From NCBI GenBank assembly GCA_000310025.1, contig FN649758.1, positions 446,261 to 510,260 of the forward strand: DNA of 64,000 bases. The letters are read 5' to 3'. This stretch comes from Ectocarpus siliculosus (taxonomy: Eukaryota > Sar > Phaeophyceae > Ectocarpales > Ectocarpaceae). A program made the position numbers and the translations under genes. Of the stretch, positions 46,700-59,729 are shown piece by piece (position 1 is the stretch's first letter; every line of letters begins with the position of its first letter). The notes beneath the pieces were generated by a model, which was given only the letters and a program-made list of their open reading frames with translations, did no database searches and was not told the origin of the DNA.

Positions 46700-47597
46700 T
46701 TGGAGTTGGTGTCTGTGACTGCTGACGTGAGTTTCTGTAGAGTTGGAGCATGTATTGCAATCTCCCAACTTGGGATATCACCTCTTTTTCTCCCAGCGCA
46801 GATATTGGTGGTGAGTCATGGAATTACCTTGCTTGGTGGTCCTGATGGTGTGATGACTGTTTTCGACGGACATACTATTTTTCAGAGCTTCGATGGCATG
46901 CTATTTAAGACTGCGTATCGTCTTGAAGATGAATCTGTTGGTTCGGTGTTAACTGCCCTCACTCCTTCAAACCCCAAGCATGAATCTAAGATGGATGTGA
47001 ACGAGTTTCGAAACATTTATGCTCATTCGCATGAGGGATTGCTTCGTACAACTGCAAAGCGACTAGGTATCGAGTTGACCGGTAAAATGCATGCTTGTAC
47101 GGGATGTTCGATGTCGAAGGCATTTCAAGAAAGGGATTGCTCATGAAACAAAATGCAGATCAGACAAAAAGTTGTGCAGAGTTTTTGTTGACCTGGGAGG
47201 GCGGAAGGACGTTGCGTCCGTAGGGGGTAAACATTACCCCATGATAGTGAAGGATGATTTCACAAGACGCACATGGATGTATTTCCTGAAAAGTAAATCA
47301 GACGCTGCGAGTGCTTTCCGGAGTTTCCTTGCAAGTGTGCGTGCTGATGGTATCCCATCATTGGTTGAGATTGTTAGATCTGACAATGGGGGGGAGTTTT
47401 TCGGAGGAGAATTTGCGTCCGTGTGCAACGAGCTCTTGATTAAGCAAGAGTTCACCCCGGCTTACAGTCCCCAATACAACGGTGTTGCAGAGCGTGGTTT
47501 GGGATTGATTGAGGCGGCGGCAATGGCTGCTCGTATTCAGGCAAAAGTTTTGTTTGGGCATGTGCAATTACCTAAGACTGATAAGACTATGGGCTGA
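46700..47597 (+). pseudogene. Copia 2 integrase, frameshifted
   Basis: The frame 46700-47146 has the zinc-binding part FRNIYAHSHEG and CTGCSMSKA, then shifts into 47091-47597. That frame holds VFVDLGGRKDVASVGG, MIVKDDFTRR, VRSDNGGEFFGGEF and YSPQYNGVAERGLGLIEAA, so the D, D and E of the catalytic triad are visible. A further 1-nt shift at about 47575 is needed to enter the reverse transcriptase frame. Confidence 0.8.
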
Positions 47598-50121
47598 GGC
47601 GATGCATTGGGCTTGCGAAGCAATCAACCACACAGCTTGTTCCGCTAACCCCGACAGTAAGTCACCGTATGAGATGTGGCATGGTGAAGCTAGTCATGCT
47701 AGACCGTATCCGTTTTTGAAACCGGCGTACTGTAGGTGGCAGCGTCCGTCTAAGCTGCTACCGAAGGGTGAGGCTTGCTTTTATGTCGGTCCTTCGAGAG
47801 ACCACCCGCGTGACTGTCATAGAGTACTTACGAGGGCTGGAACTATTCAGGAAACGAGGAATGTAACATGGGAAGCGTTGCCGTCACAACTCCCTCCACT
47901 GCAACCGTCTCTCTTGCCGATAGAGGTTGCAGAGCAGGGAGGGGAGGAACGTGACGACGATGTAGAAGCTGAGGTATGGCCGCTTTTAGGAAGAGGAGTT
48001 CCCCACATTCTTTTGCGACGTGATGTCTCTGGTGGAACAATCGATGAGGTTGGCAGTGTTGATGCAGGCAGTGTAGGTCAACCCCCCTCTATGCCATCTT
48101 CGCCCGCGATTAATTCCCCTAGTAGCGCAGCTCCCCCTGTGTCTTCTCCAGCAGACGAGTTCACCGATGAGGGGGGGCAGGGAGGGCCGGAGACAGGGCA
48201 GACAGAATCGGCGGGTCCGGGAGGGCAGGAGGTAGAGTCGGAGAGTCAGGAAGGTTTGGATCAAGAGTTGGTTGAGCCGGGAGGGCAGGAGGTACAATCG
48301 GAGGCATTTCCCCCTGCTACGCACGTACCATCCAATCGTCGTGCGCGGCATGAGCTTGCTAGTTACAACACTGCTATGAATGAGAATGTTGAAGTCAGAG
48401 AAGGCAGAACCCGTGCGCAAACTCGGGCAGTAAATCAGCAGAGCGTACCCGGCCTCATGGCCACTCTAGGACCCATCTCCGCATCAGATATAATATTGGC
48501 ACTCTTAGTCGAACAGAGAGCATCTGATGCAATGGAATTGCCGAAAGTACTAATTCAAGATGTAGAGTCAGAACCGGGTAGCTATCAAGAAGCCCGCCAA
48601 TCAAAGTATTCTACGATTTGGGACGAAGCCATGTCTGTAGAATTTGAAGGCTTGTTAAGAGCAGGAACGTTTGCGTTAGCAGTAAAGGCTCCGATAGGCT
48701 GTAACGTGATAGATGCTAGATGGGTCTACAAATGGAAAGCAGATGAAACAGGTAAGATAGTGAAGGCCAAGGCTAGGCTTGTAGCGAAGGGCTTCAAGCA
48801 GAAGTATGGTGTGGATTATCTTGAGACTTTCTCGCCTACTGCAAATGCTGCATCGATTCGTTTGTTGGTAGCATTGGCGTGCAAGTATGATTTGGAATTT
48901 CTTCACTTTGACATTGAGCAAGCGTTTGTTCAGTCGGAATTGGATCACGAGGTGTTCATGAAGTTGCCTCCTGGCTGTGAGTCGATGACAGGAAAGGTAG
49001 TCCGTTTAGACAAGAGTTTGTATGGACTGAGACAGGCATCTAGAACATTTCACAAGAGACTTGTGTCGGACCTGAAGAGGATTGGTTTCGAACAGTCTCT
49101 GTCTGACCCCTGCGTTCTTCGTTTCATGATGGGAGACGAGGTGTTGGGTATGATTGCGATTCATGTGGATGACATTCTGTATGCAGGAATTGAGAGGCTT
49201 GCCAAGATGGTTGTGGATCCGCTAGGTGACTCTCTCCCCACGAAGAATTTGGGCGAGGTCAAGTTCTTTCTTGGTTGCGCATTCGTTCGCGACCGCAAGG
49301 CTGGTACGATTGAGATGTCTCAAGAGAGTTACATCAGGAGTGTTCTCGAGAGATTCAATGTTTGTCGCACCAGCTCGATCCCTGCTTCCCCTGTTAGTGA
49401 TTACAGGTCCGTGATGGAGGATGAGGGGGCAGGAGATGTGCCGTTCCGAGAGGTGGTGGGGAGCCTGGTGTGGATCGCCAACCAGACAAGGCCCGACATC
49501 TCAAATGCTGTGCGGGCGGTGGCGAGGCACTCTCACGAGCCAAAGAAGAGCCACTGGAAGGCGGCCCAGAAGATTCTGAATTATCTTCTGGAGACGGCAC
49601 ATCTAACTTTGAAGTACAAGCAGGACACTATGGTAGACGTAGGCACGTTGGTGTACGTAGACGCAGACTTCGCCAGTAAGGCCACTGACCGTAGATCAGT
49701 TTCGGGAGCACTAGTTCTTGTAGCTGACTGTCTTGTTGCTTGGATTTCTAGGACGCAGAAATGTGTCACACTTTCAACAACTGAAGCAGAGTATGTTGCG
49801 ATGGGTGACGGTGTGAAAGAGGCTCTGTTTGTCAATGGAATGCTCGAGTTCTTGAGGCCTAGTGAGAAGCTTGGTAAGATTCAGGTACGCGAGGATAACG
49901 AGGGTGCGATTGCACTTGCTGAGAATCCACTTAGTTCGTGTAACAGTAAGCACATTGACGTGAGGCACCATTTTCTTAGGAATTTGACAGAGGAGGGAGT
50001 GTTGGAAATCAGTCATGTCTCTAGCGAAGGACAGCATGCGGACATCCTGACGAAGGCTCTGCCGAAAGATCTTTTTGAAGTTCATCGTAGTTTTGCTCTA
50101 GGCTCAAGATCTGAGAAGTAG
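47590..50121 (+). CDS. Copia 2 reverse transcriptase-RNase H
   Basis: Open frame without stop, usable from about 47590 (LWAEAMHWACEAINHTA, YEMWHG). An acidic/Pro-Ser linker follows. Copia reverse transcriptase has WVYKWKADETGKIVKAKARL, DIEQAF, LYGLRQ and the catalytic IHVDDILYAG (His in place of the usual Tyr before VDD). RNase H has VYVDADFASKATDRRSVSGA, LSTTEAEY, EDNEGAI, KHIDVRHHFLR and GQHADILTKALP. It copies element RNA into DNA in virus-like particles. With gag and integrase broken, this copy would need proteins from a relative to move. Confidence 0.85.
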   Translation, partial: WAEAMHWACEAINHTACSANPDSKSPYEMWHGEASHARPYPFLKPAYCRWQRPSKLLPKGEACFYVGPSRDHPRDCHRVLTRAGTIQETRNVTWEALPSQLPPLQPSLLPIEVAEQGGEERDDDVEAEVWPLLGRGVPHILLRRDVSGGTIDEVGSVDAGSVGQPPSMPSSPAINSPSSAAPPVSSPADEFTDEGGQGGPETGQTESAGPGGQEVESESQEGLDQELVEPGGQEVQSEAFPPATHVPSNRRARHELASYNTAMNENVEVREGRTRAQTRAVNQQSVPGLMATLGPISASDIILALLVEQRASDAMELPKVLIQDVESEPGSYQEARQSKYSTIWDEAMSVEFEGLLRAGTFALAVKAPIGCNVIDARWVYKWKADETGKIVKAKARLVAKGFKQKYGVDYLETFSPTANAASIRLLVALACKYDLEFLHFDIEQAFVQSELDHEVFMKLPPGCESMTGKVVRLDKSLYGLRQASRTFHKRLVSDLKRIGFEQSLSDPCVLRFMMGDEVLGMIAIHVDDILYAGIERLAKMVVDPLGDSLPTKNLGEVKFFLGCAFVRDRKAGTIEMSQESYIRSVLERFNVCRTSSIPASPVSDYRSVMEDEGAGDVPFREVVGSLVWIANQTRPDISNAVRAVARHSHEPKKSHWKAAQKILNYLLETAHLTLKYKQDTMVDVGTLVYVDADFASKATDRRSVSGALVLVADCLVAWISRTQKCVTLSTTEAEYVAMGDGVKEALFVNGMLEFLRPSEKLGKIQVREDNEGAIALAENPLSSCNSKHIDVRHHFLRNLTEEGVLEISHVSSEGQHADILTKALPKDLFEVHRSFALGSRSEK

Positions 50122-50204
50122 AGGTCTGAGTCGTGTTTTCTTTTTGTTTGTTGTTTTTCTGATATATATTTGATCTGGTCGAAGACAACAGCCCCAAGGG
50201 AGGG

Positions 50205-50537
50205 TGTTCGTGATTATTGCTGCTGTGTGTCAACAGAGTAGCGCAGAACACTGACAGGAAGTTCAAATAACGGGACTGTCGTTTGGTAGGAATGTTTCTA
50301 GGAATGTTCTTCGTGGATGGTGTTCTCGGTATGTCGGATGGTTCATAGACCCGAGCGTGTTCTCGGTATGTCGGATAGTACATTGGTCCGAGTTCCATGT
50401 TTTGTGTGTTGGTCGAGCGACATGGCTGATGCCGCGGTGCTCGCGCACCCAGCTCACTCCACCTTTTGACCTGTTCTCCTGATCCAAGGTCTCATCAATA
50501 CAACATCTTTTCCCCAGAAGCCACGAGTTTACCAACA
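50205..50537 (+). repeat. 3' LTR of Copia 2
   Basis: 333 bp, apparently identical with 45120-45452, followed by target duplication AGTGA. Confidence 0.95.
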
Positions 50538-51345
50538 AGTGAGGCAGGCGGCGGGGACGGACTCGCCTGTCTCAAATTGGCATGTTCCACGCCGTTCACT
50601 GAATGTGTACAGGTCTTGTCGAGCCAGAAAGCACCAACCAACGTTCAGCCCTTCGTTCAGCCGAACAATACGTTCTTCAGCGTGTACATGCATCGGCATA
50701 CGTCCCGCGAGCTGACGGATGTTCATGTCAACACCACCTGGATGAGACAGTATTGTGCTCTGGCAGGTCGGCAACAACGCAACCCTCACTCATTGCCTTG
50801 GGCGAACGAAAATGGGATACTTCTGTCTTGTATGTCAATCTCTTGCTCACTTGCGAACCACACCCTGGAAGCGATTCGAACGGATTGTTCATTGTGTGTA
50901 CCGTGCAGCACCCGCCTCACCAATTTTGTCGTTGGGTGATGTTCCACCTGAGTTGATGCTGGTGCGGGATGGCGATGCGGCTTGGGGGTTGAGGTGTGGT
51001 TGTGAGTCTCTGCTGTTTGTGACAGGTGGGAAAGGGTGAGGGTTCGAGGAGAGAGGCTGGATCTTCCGTCGTGATCAAGATGGTTGAACCGATCATCAGT
51101 CAGTGTGTCCCGTCGTCCAAATGCCTCGTTGAACCGACATCGGGACGAATAGCGGAACTGTCCGTTTTGCCTCCCGTTGAAGCGAGCCAAGACGTCTTTG
51201 AGTTTAGAATGTGAACCTCATCCTTTTGAACGGTCCCATGTGGCAATTTTCTTTCATAACTGAATATTCAATCAGGCAATTCGTTCAGGCTCAAACCCGT
51301 TGGCGCTCGCCGTGAAATTGTATTCTCAGGCTCTCCGGATGACGA

Positions 51346-53288
51346 CAGACGAGGGGCGGGCGTCCGACAAATCCACACCACTCCTTCGCCTCCTCTCGAA
51401 AGAACACAAGAGCTCGAAGCACCTGTCCAATTTCCACACCAACCTCGTCGTACTTCTCCGTCCCCACATCCATCGTTCACGTTCTGGCCACCCGTCCTAC
51501 CGGTGGGGCAATCTTTGCCCCTACAACTGTAGCAGTATTTAGTAGTCTATCGATTGTTTGCAAAATTGAATTCGCGGACAAAAGCAATGTATACAAGGAC
51601 GACTTGGTTAATCGTTTCGGTCCCAATGTGGCCTTTTATCGAATATGCAATAGGAATGGATCGAGTGGAATGTACGCAAATATACAGTAGTCGAAGGTGG
51701 ATCTCAAAGACGCTACCCCAAGAAAGCGTACCCGTCATACGGTAATACGGACCTCTGTTGTACAGATACCCTGCGTACCATGGCACCCCGCCAGTTCAAC
51801 CGTTACGAATTACGAATAGAGACGGTAAATGAGAGAGAGCGGAACCCTTTCTAATATGAGGACACCAAGTGACCAAGTGGACCCAACGTTCGGGGTGTCC
51901 AGCAAAGGACACATGACAGAACGGAGACATGGGTGAGCGCACCCACCGATTGATCAAAAGGACGCGGAGGGCTCGCAGAGTGCACGCAGACACACACAAA
52001 GCACTTTATGACGAAGCTCGTTCGAGTATGGACTCTTCATGGAGGATTGCCCATATACGAGAAAGGACGGCTTCCACTTTTCGCAATCCACCAGATTCCG
52101 TCATAAAAGCACTCTGTGATCCTCGAGAAGAAGCTTTTGTGCCAAGAAATGGATACGTATTTTTCTCGATCGACATGCTAGCGGCTATCGCGCAAAGTCC
52201 TGCGGTCGTTGGTTCCAGTTTCCCTGACTCCGTCGTCCGACGTCAGGTACTCCGCACATGGTCCCAGAGGATACATCAGCGATCCAGTAGGAACTTGGTG
52301 AGTGACACCGTGAAACTCACGCCAACGCGGGTTCTCTGTTCTGCATTATATACGCCATTGACGGAGCGCGCATTCGCATGCCTGTGCGAATAGTGGACCG
52401 GTGGCGCTGCCACTACCGTAAAGTGAAGCATGCGGCACAAAAGCCGGGGCGTAGCTCCTGTACATGAAAATTTGGCGCCATCCGAACTGTGAGCACTCGT
52501 GCAAGCCAAATACAAACAAAAATAAGACTTGCAATCCATGACCGTGAGAGGAACCATGTAACATCGGTCACGTGTGCTGTCGCCGTTTGTTTGTTGCTGA
52601 CTTTGCGCGTAGCCAGTATGTTGCTTGTTTCCGACTTTCGCTCGCGCGCTGCCAAAAGCATGCTGTTTGTTCATGATTTCGCGCTTGTTGTCAAAGGGTA
52701 ACCACCCTACTTTGATGCATGTGCCGCAAGTAGGTACGACGATCGAACGCCATCCGGGTACACTGTACATTTCGTTCGCTACCCCCAGCGTCGAACAGCA
52801 GCACAAACTGGTGAACGCCGCAGCCACCACATACCACGCCACAGGTGGAACAGAAACCGGCACGTGAACAACCGAAAAACACCAGCATGTATGAGAGCAC
52901 TCTAACGACGCAGAGGGCTAGCCTGCTGCCTCTTGACCTTGCTACATACAACGGGCTGAGCTAGACCTGGTTCCGAACCAAAAAAAGGCCTGCCCTGCAT
53001 CGGGAACTGCTCGAGACAACGAGCAAGGAAACAATTACGGCAAGATTAAGGCGGTCTCCAGACACTCCAGAGTTGGCTTGATCCTCCAATAATCGAGTTC
53101 CCCCGCACCAAATGACCGGCACGACGTTGCGCACTCTGTCATTGCAGGCTGCATGCTTGCCTAAAAAGAGCCTGGGCACACGATGAGCCCTGAGCACGCT
53201 TGCCAATGCCCCCTGACCACAACGAACGAACAATGGCCTTTGCGAAAAACGGGACCATCCTTCCCGAGCCAAGCCGGTCAAGGCGGGG
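51346..53288. other. Mostly non-coding; one unassigned 154-codon ORF
   Basis: The plus-strand frame 51929-52393 (MGERTHRLIKRTRRARRV...) is basic at its start and has no domain I recognise. No splice or homology support. The remainder shows no gene. The 3' UTR of UBC9 should enter from the right (below 53289). Confidence 0.35.
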
Positions 53289-56200
53289 TCACGTGGACGG
53301 TATATTTTTCTGGGCTTCAAGACGTACGCGTCGCTTGTACTCTTCCTTGTTGGTCCTGCCGCCCCACCAAGCCATGAAGGGGGGAAAAGGGTACCAATGT
53401 GTGGCGACGTTAGTATGGAGCAGACGTTGCAAACAACGCACAGAACCACTTCCCCGCAGTCCAATATGTACGTGCACCGTGGTGAGGTTGGCCAAGGAAT
53501 AAATCTATCTCTGGTGGATCAGCCCCGGAGCCACGTGATTTCCCGTCAGTCGTCACGCTTCTGGGCCTACAGGGAGCACTTGCGGTAAAATATCTAAGAC
53601 GGCGGTATCTCCCCCCAGTCAGAAATAACGCCTTCCACCCCTGAAAACCAGACACATAATGTGCGTACGCGTGAGAAGAGGACATAAGGCTTTGTGGGTG
53701 CTACCCAACGACCTCGAACTTGAACCGAAATGACATGTAGTGCTAATACTCACACGAACAGCTGGTAGGCCTCTGACTGGGCCGGGCTGTTGGGATTGGG
53801 GGTGTCGAACAGGTCGTGGATACCCAAGAGCATCTGCTTGATGGTGATGGCTGGCCTCCACCCTTCGTCCTCGTCCAGAATGCTGGAAGCGCCCACCAAA
53901 CATTGCAAACGGACAGGACGCGGAACAGCACGCGACGCAAAGCGACGCCAACAAGAGTCACGAGCCCATCTCGCAACGGAGGGATCCACAACAAAAACGG
54001 TTGCAAGTCGCAAGGCTTCTTGTGGGTTCTTTCGTCGTGCTTCCTCGCCTTTCGGCTAGCTTGTGACCTCGAAACACCAGTTCGTCCGGCTGGGTCATGA
54101 AGCACAAGGCAAAGACGGAGGAGATGGAGATATGAGAACCCTTCTCTTCGTGCTAAGACAACAACAACAAAAATGCAACCATGATACATTTGCAACGAAT
54201 CAACCAGGTCTGTTTAGCCTGCTTTGGTGGTGATGGCCGCAACCCACCTCTAGGCCTCTTTCGAAGCGCGATGCATCGTCAAAAAACGATGGACAGGAAA
54301 CATGCGTCTTGCACGCCTCGCCCAGATCGATGGCGTTGACTTCGTGTGTTGCTCACCTCAGGCAGATTGTTCCCGATGGGTAGACGTTGGGGTGGAAAAG
54401 CGGAGGGACAAACTTGCACTTTGGCGGCTGAGAGAAGTGAAAGATAGAAGGTCCGACCGATGGTATGCACGAAAGACGGATGGGCGGGGGAACGGGAGGG
54501 ATGTTGAGCCATAGGCACATGCTCCAGGGACCCCGTCCTCGGAGAAAGACAAAAAAAAGAAAATCGGATCTGCCCAACTTTTGGCTTTCTTGGGGCAACG
54601 ACCTCGTAACCGCATGCCTGCCGAGTCGGAGCGCGTTCTCGATTTCTACTTGAGCCAACCAAGACAGTGGCGTGCTCCTTGCAGTATTATCTACGAGGCA
54701 TCATTTCCACCGCCCGAACCTATCTTTCCCCAACAGGAGGGAACCAACGGTGTAGGAGTTGAGCAGATGCATATTAGGACGACTGTGGAATACTGCGACA
54801 ACCGCAAAAAAGACAAGACAACAGGATTTAGACGTGATTTGCTCAATGCATTAGGTGACCAACGAAAAGTACCAGTCTCTTCTGGGCGGGTTGCACACCG
54901 TAACGGCACCGTTGCGGAGCCTTTCGGGGACAACGAGACTTAGGGTAGAGTATATTGCGCGGGATTCAGGGTGGAAACGGCGAAATAATGCCGATCAAAG
55001 AGAGCATAAACGCTCAGGATTATGACTAACCTTGGAAGGGTAGTCTTCGGTAAACTCCATTGTCACGGTATACAGACCTCCGGCCCAATCGGTGTCCGCC
55101 TGTTCGGGAGGGCGGGGTACGGAGCAAGGGGGAAAATGTCGACGGAATGAAAGCCACCGGTGTGTACTTCCAGCACTCCAACATGACGGGGGCCCCAACT
55201 ACATGTGATACCTTGTAAACAATACCAGGTTGGACATATCCCCCAACTGTGAAACATGTCCGATTTTGCTAAATCTGCAGTGAGGAAAGCCGGGTAATAA
55301 CGGCAGTCGGTGTGGGGGAAGGAACGTGAGCGTTTGATACTCGTTACAAGGTACTTCGAATTATGCATTCTAGCTTACCGGGCCAGGTAGGCCGCACTCC
55401 CAACGCAGGAGGTCTGTAGAACTGTCATCCTTGAGCATGGGCTTCGCGTGAAACCCCTGCGCGAGCGTCGGCCACCGCAAGCGGGCGTGGTACGCAGCAT
55501 GCATGTCGGACGGACAGCGAATACAAGGCGGGGCGACAGGATAAACAGAAAATCATCAAGACCCCGAAACCACAAAGTACACACATAAGGAGAACTCCAA
55601 ACAAATATTTTCCGAGACAACTCATTAGCCACCAAAGTTTTCACTTCCGACAGAGGCCCCACTCTGTACAACGCTTCAGACTATTCATTCGTTGCCAGCA
55701 TTCGCGAGGCAAATAATGACCGAGGAAAGTTGTGCTTGTGTCCCGCCCGGTACGGTACATAATCGTGGCGAAATAGAGAGTCGACGCCGCCTTTGCACAA
55801 TGCTCCGCCCACATCTTCCACCACCGTCAAGGGCGGTGCGGACGCCAATGTTCGCACCGGCATCCGCAAGAAACTCCGCGAGACTGTCACTCTCTTTTGC
55901 TTAAAAGGTATGGACCTCCTCTTGGATGACACTTTCGTTCCGACCTTACGAAGAACCGGCTTCGCGGAATTACTTGTTTCGAAAGTGAATGCGCGTCATC
56001 ACCACGCACATACGGGCACTTCGTGCAAGGCATGGTACATACATGCGCGCTATGGACTCCGTGTTGTAGACTGACCGTGCAGCACCATGTGCCAATTTGC
56101 GTGCGGGCAAGCGGGCGAACGTCTGTCTCTTTCGGAGTTGAGAAGAAAGGACAACTTGCCGTATTCCGAGAATCAATAAACTGTAGGGGTGGGGACTGGA

Positions 56201-58172
56201 CCAGTAGGTACTGACAGTATTCCTGTACTGGACGGTTTCCTTGGACTGGCTCAGAGGGATGCCAGTACAGCCAGTACTTCAATATGTTACGTACGTCCCA
56301 CATTATGCCTCCTAAACCACACGCAAACCCACCAAAATGCGCGGCATGAGAGGGTGAGAGAGGAGCGCAAGCACGAAGCATACACGCCCGCACTCGAGGG
56401 AAGGTGCAACCGTGCGATCGATGGACGAATTTGTCACTAGCAGCGATGTGCCTGCTCGTTGTGTCACCAACAGCGCAAGTTGCGCAAGTTGAGAAGTTGC
56501 TGATATTTTTCAGGCGCGGGGGGGTCGGTCAAGTACAAGTGAGGAGGTTGATGGAGCTACGGCAGGCAGGGTAGATTGCAAAAAAAAATGATTTTCTTTC
56601 GTGGCTTTCAGCCAGGATGTGTTGTTGAAGGAAAATGAGCACCACCTTGATGAAAAATGAGCACCACCTTGATGAAAAATGAGCACCACCTTGTGAAGGT
56701 TTTCAAGTTGAAGATGGTTTGGAAGCAGCTACAGGGTGAACATCTTAAGTCGGATGCGTGTGTGACACCCAACCAAAAGCTACATGCTAAATCCGATGCG
56801 TGTTGTCACACCCAACCAAAGCCAGTTCTCCTTGTACTGGCGCTGCGCGCCAGTCCCCAACCCTAATAAACTGGCTCTTCGCACACGGCAATCCTTTGTA
56901 CTTCCATCATTCTGTGGGAAATGTTTGATGTCCGTGCAGTAAAAAAATCAGCCCCACAGCTTTAGTATAAGCAAACTTGCGCGCAGAACAGGCAGTGGCA
57001 CAAACATAGTCGCAATGTCGTGTGCATGTATGTGCCCCGGGGCTAAATGCTACGACCTTAACCAATTACTAGCATTTTCTTCGAACCATGACCATCATTT
57101 CAATCATACCAGGTATGGCGACTTCGAGCTGTGCACCTGCTTCTTTCTCTCCCTGTTGTGGTGTGTATATATGTACCCAGTATGCACGCACCCACCACAC
57201 GACCCGCCATGCACTGCTCTGAATGGGAACACAGCTGTAACACCCACACGGGTTTCCGCCATCGTTACAGCAGTAGTGAGTCCCGCGTGGAATGCAGGCC
57301 ATGCTTACCACCTGGTACTATTTATCATACATGTGACCCTAAACTAACTCTGAGAGGATGCGGGGGGAGTTATACCCCGTCCGGGCCTTGTTAGCCTCCA
57401 GTAGTATCATCCACGGGTATCGAAAAAAGTGGTGGCGTTGGGGCTGTCTCGCTGTCTCTTCGAGAGCTTCCAAAAACTACCATTTGTGATCTTGTGGCAT
57501 CCTCTCTCGTCGTCGTCGTGGAGTAGAAAATCGCGCGGTAACCAGGGGGGGGGTGGTATCTCACGCAACCTACGGCACTATACGCAAGCGATCCATCGCA
57601 AACACAAAGCTCGGGACAAGGTGCAGCACCTCCCAGGATTGTTACCATCATCGGATACGGCAGCTCTCTACACACAGGCAGCGCAGTACAAAGACAAACA
57701 GTCGGCGGTACTGTTACTTCTTGTTGGCGGCGAATTATTTGGCTCTTTGTTGAGGGATCGGGGGCTGTCCCTCAGCACCGAAATCAAAAGAAAAACCAAC
57801 ACCATGACTCAAGAACGTGCCGTTTCTGTATAGCGGGGCAATCCAGTGGTGTTTAGAAACCAGCACGTGCCTCACCGACACTACACTAGGCCGTATCGCG
57901 ACGTAGTCGCGGCTCGCGCCGCTTGCCGCCGTTTCTCTCGCCCATTTTCAAAAAACGCAAATTCGTTGATCATATGTATATGTACCCCCCCGAGAAACGC
58001 ACACCGAAAGAGAGAGGCAGAGAGATAGAGAGGCATGGCTGCATCGTTGGATAGCGTAGAGACGGAGCCATGCACAGCAGCAAACCCAGCACAGTACTTT
58101 ACTCACAACGGGGTGGTCCCTGCGCCAAGCCTTTCGCTCCTCCCGCAACCTCGCCTCAGCGATTCCGCTCAT
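53289..58172 (-). CDS. UBC9: SUMO-conjugating enzyme E2 UBC9 (6 exons)
   Basis: The E2 enzyme takes SUMO from the E1 and passes it to lysines of target proteins, mainly in the nucleus. Exons on the minus strand are 58172-58107, 55456-55379, 55099-55031, 54427-54357, 53882-53754 and 53355-53289. They join in phase to 159 residues (human UBC9 has 158). Visible are the N-terminal [21 protein letters not shown], then [16 protein letters not shown] and [35 protein letters not shown] follows, with the HPN motif at 83-85 and catalytic Cys at 93, the same numbers as in human UBC9. Then come [25 protein letters not shown] (Ser127 as in budding yeast) and the last exon [15 protein letters not shown]. 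All introns are GT-AG. Intron 1 is 2.65 kb and repeat-bearing. The five-residue loop typical of UBC9 is partly replaced by GPADTDW. Confidence 0.95.
56634..56700. repeat. Threefold 22-bp repeat in UBC9 intron 1
   Basis: AAATGAGCACCACCTTGATG occurs three times in tandem (the last copy truncated). A second local duplication with CGATGCGTG...CACCCAACCAAA lies at 56752-56820. Confidence 0.85.
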
Positions 58173-59729
58173 TTTGCTTTCCCCGTCTTGCCCGCCGAGA
58201 TGCGTCTCACTTGTCGGCAGTGCGCCGCCGATGAACACCACTGACCAGCCGTGCGGCACGCCCTTTCACGACTCTTCGGATTGGATGGATGATCGCGTGT
58301 CGGTAAGCAAGATGGCTTGTAGAAGTCTCCAGCAACCAAGACAGGTCTATACTGCTGCTGTAGTTCTACAGTAGAGGCTTCAAGGCTTAGGCGCGGGGCT
58401 CCGCAGCTGGGGTAGAGAATGAGTAATGAGGTTACTGTTGTTCCAGTTCAGCGTACCTCCCTAGCGGACACGCAACACGTCAACCTGCCGTCGCTGGCAC
58501 TACCTAAAATAGGAAGTAGTTGGAGCTTGACGCTCTTTATGTTGACTTGCTCCTCTCTACTGCAAGGGGGGAGGGGTTCTGGCTCAAAGGCTGTGCCAAT
58601 TTACTACTGCGGAAGTGCTCGAGGGGAAAAGACGAAAAGACACGCAGCAGCGCGAGAGGTAGATTGAGAGAGAAAGGCTAAACAGCAACATCTGTCATCG
58701 CTGCTGGACCCGAATAGGATCATCCCGGGCATCACCAGCAGTCCGCGGGTAAGCCGTGTCTCCACTTGCAGCTAGTCGGATGCACCAGTGATTGCACTAT
58801 GTGTGCATATTTGGTGAGGCGGGAAGAACCGTGTCGCCGCCCTTTTTTGTGACGATGCTCTCGCGTTTGTTTGCAGCGCGCGCTGCACGCATACGTACTC
58901 TCGAGCCGACATCAGCAGATGTCCCGCTGCCTGCTGTGTTATTTGGTGGCGGGTGCTTGTAGGGAATCGGAGGCATACAGAGCGCAGAATTGCTACTTAG
59001 AGGGGGCAGTGTAGGGTAAACAATGCCAAGCTTTGGTGTTGGTGCCCTATTCTTCCCCGAGGAAACGCATGGTGTGGGTCCGCACGTGGAGTCTACATCT
59101 ACATAAGCACTTCGTACCATACAAGTTAGAGTAAAATGTTTGCGATACAACCAAAATACAATCACCGGGCCTCGTGTTGTGGTAATAAAGTAATGGTTGT
59201 ATACGTTTTTAGTGGGAAGAAATAACAAAGGAGTAAATGGCCGCCGACCAGCAACCTACAACACATTGACATGTTCCTGTTTGTTCGAATATTGAATGTT
59301 GCGGCTCTGATTGGGCAACCAACGTTTTCTTCGAAAACCCCCGCACACACACCTTCGACTTCGCATCGTGTTTGGGTTGCTGCGGCTGCGGCTGCTGCTC
59401 GAAACTAATCAATAATTTGATCGCCTTTGAGCTGCTGCACATCCGCGGGAGCTGTATGTGAGGTACAGCGATCCCTCGCTGTTCGTTGCGTGTCGATTCA
59501 ATAACCCGCCTGATGCTTTATCTACACCTACCGACACAGGTTTTCAAGGTCCCAATGGAGGATTGAAAGCGGGACAACTCTTGGCCGGCATTTACTGTTA
59601 ACACTTTTCAAGGCGCACTTGGAGGGAGGCGTGCTGGACATAAACGCAATCCTTCTCCTTGCTCCGAACAAGGGGGGCACGCAGACCGCAGACCGAAGCG
59701 GGGCGTCCCTCAGTCCTTCAATCTAAGCC
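58173..59729. other. Divergent intergenic region between UBC9 and the APP1-like gene
   Basis: 1.56 kb holding both 5' regions. Frames up to 143 codons lack domains or splice support. No clear core promoter element was identified. Confidence 0.5.

Larger units (their letters stand above)
45120..50537 (+). mobile_element. Copia LTR retrotransposon 2 (young, internally defective)
   Basis: LTRs of 333 bp at 45120-45452 and 50205-50537 show no difference by eye. The 5-bp target duplication is AGTGA (45115-45119 and 50538-50542), and copies 1 and 2 show the empty site. A polypurine tract CCAAGGGAGGG precedes the 3' LTR. The element is 5.4 kb. Internally it carries a frameshifted gag, no visible CCHC knuckle or protease, a frameshifted integrase, and an open reverse transcriptase-RNase H. 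Confidence 0.95.
41570..51345. repeat. Spondin segmental repeat, copy 3 (diverged, split by Copia 2)
   Basis: Without the Copia insertion (45120-50537 plus one target repeat) this is collinear with about 1920-6210 of copy 1 but clearly diverged in the non-coding parts. Exons are better conserved than introns. Homology on the right resumes at 50538 and fades near 51345. Confidence 0.8.

Noticed and set aside
54279-54662. 127-codon minus-strand frame as a separate gene
   Set aside because: It covers UBC9 exon 4 in the wrong frame plus intron.
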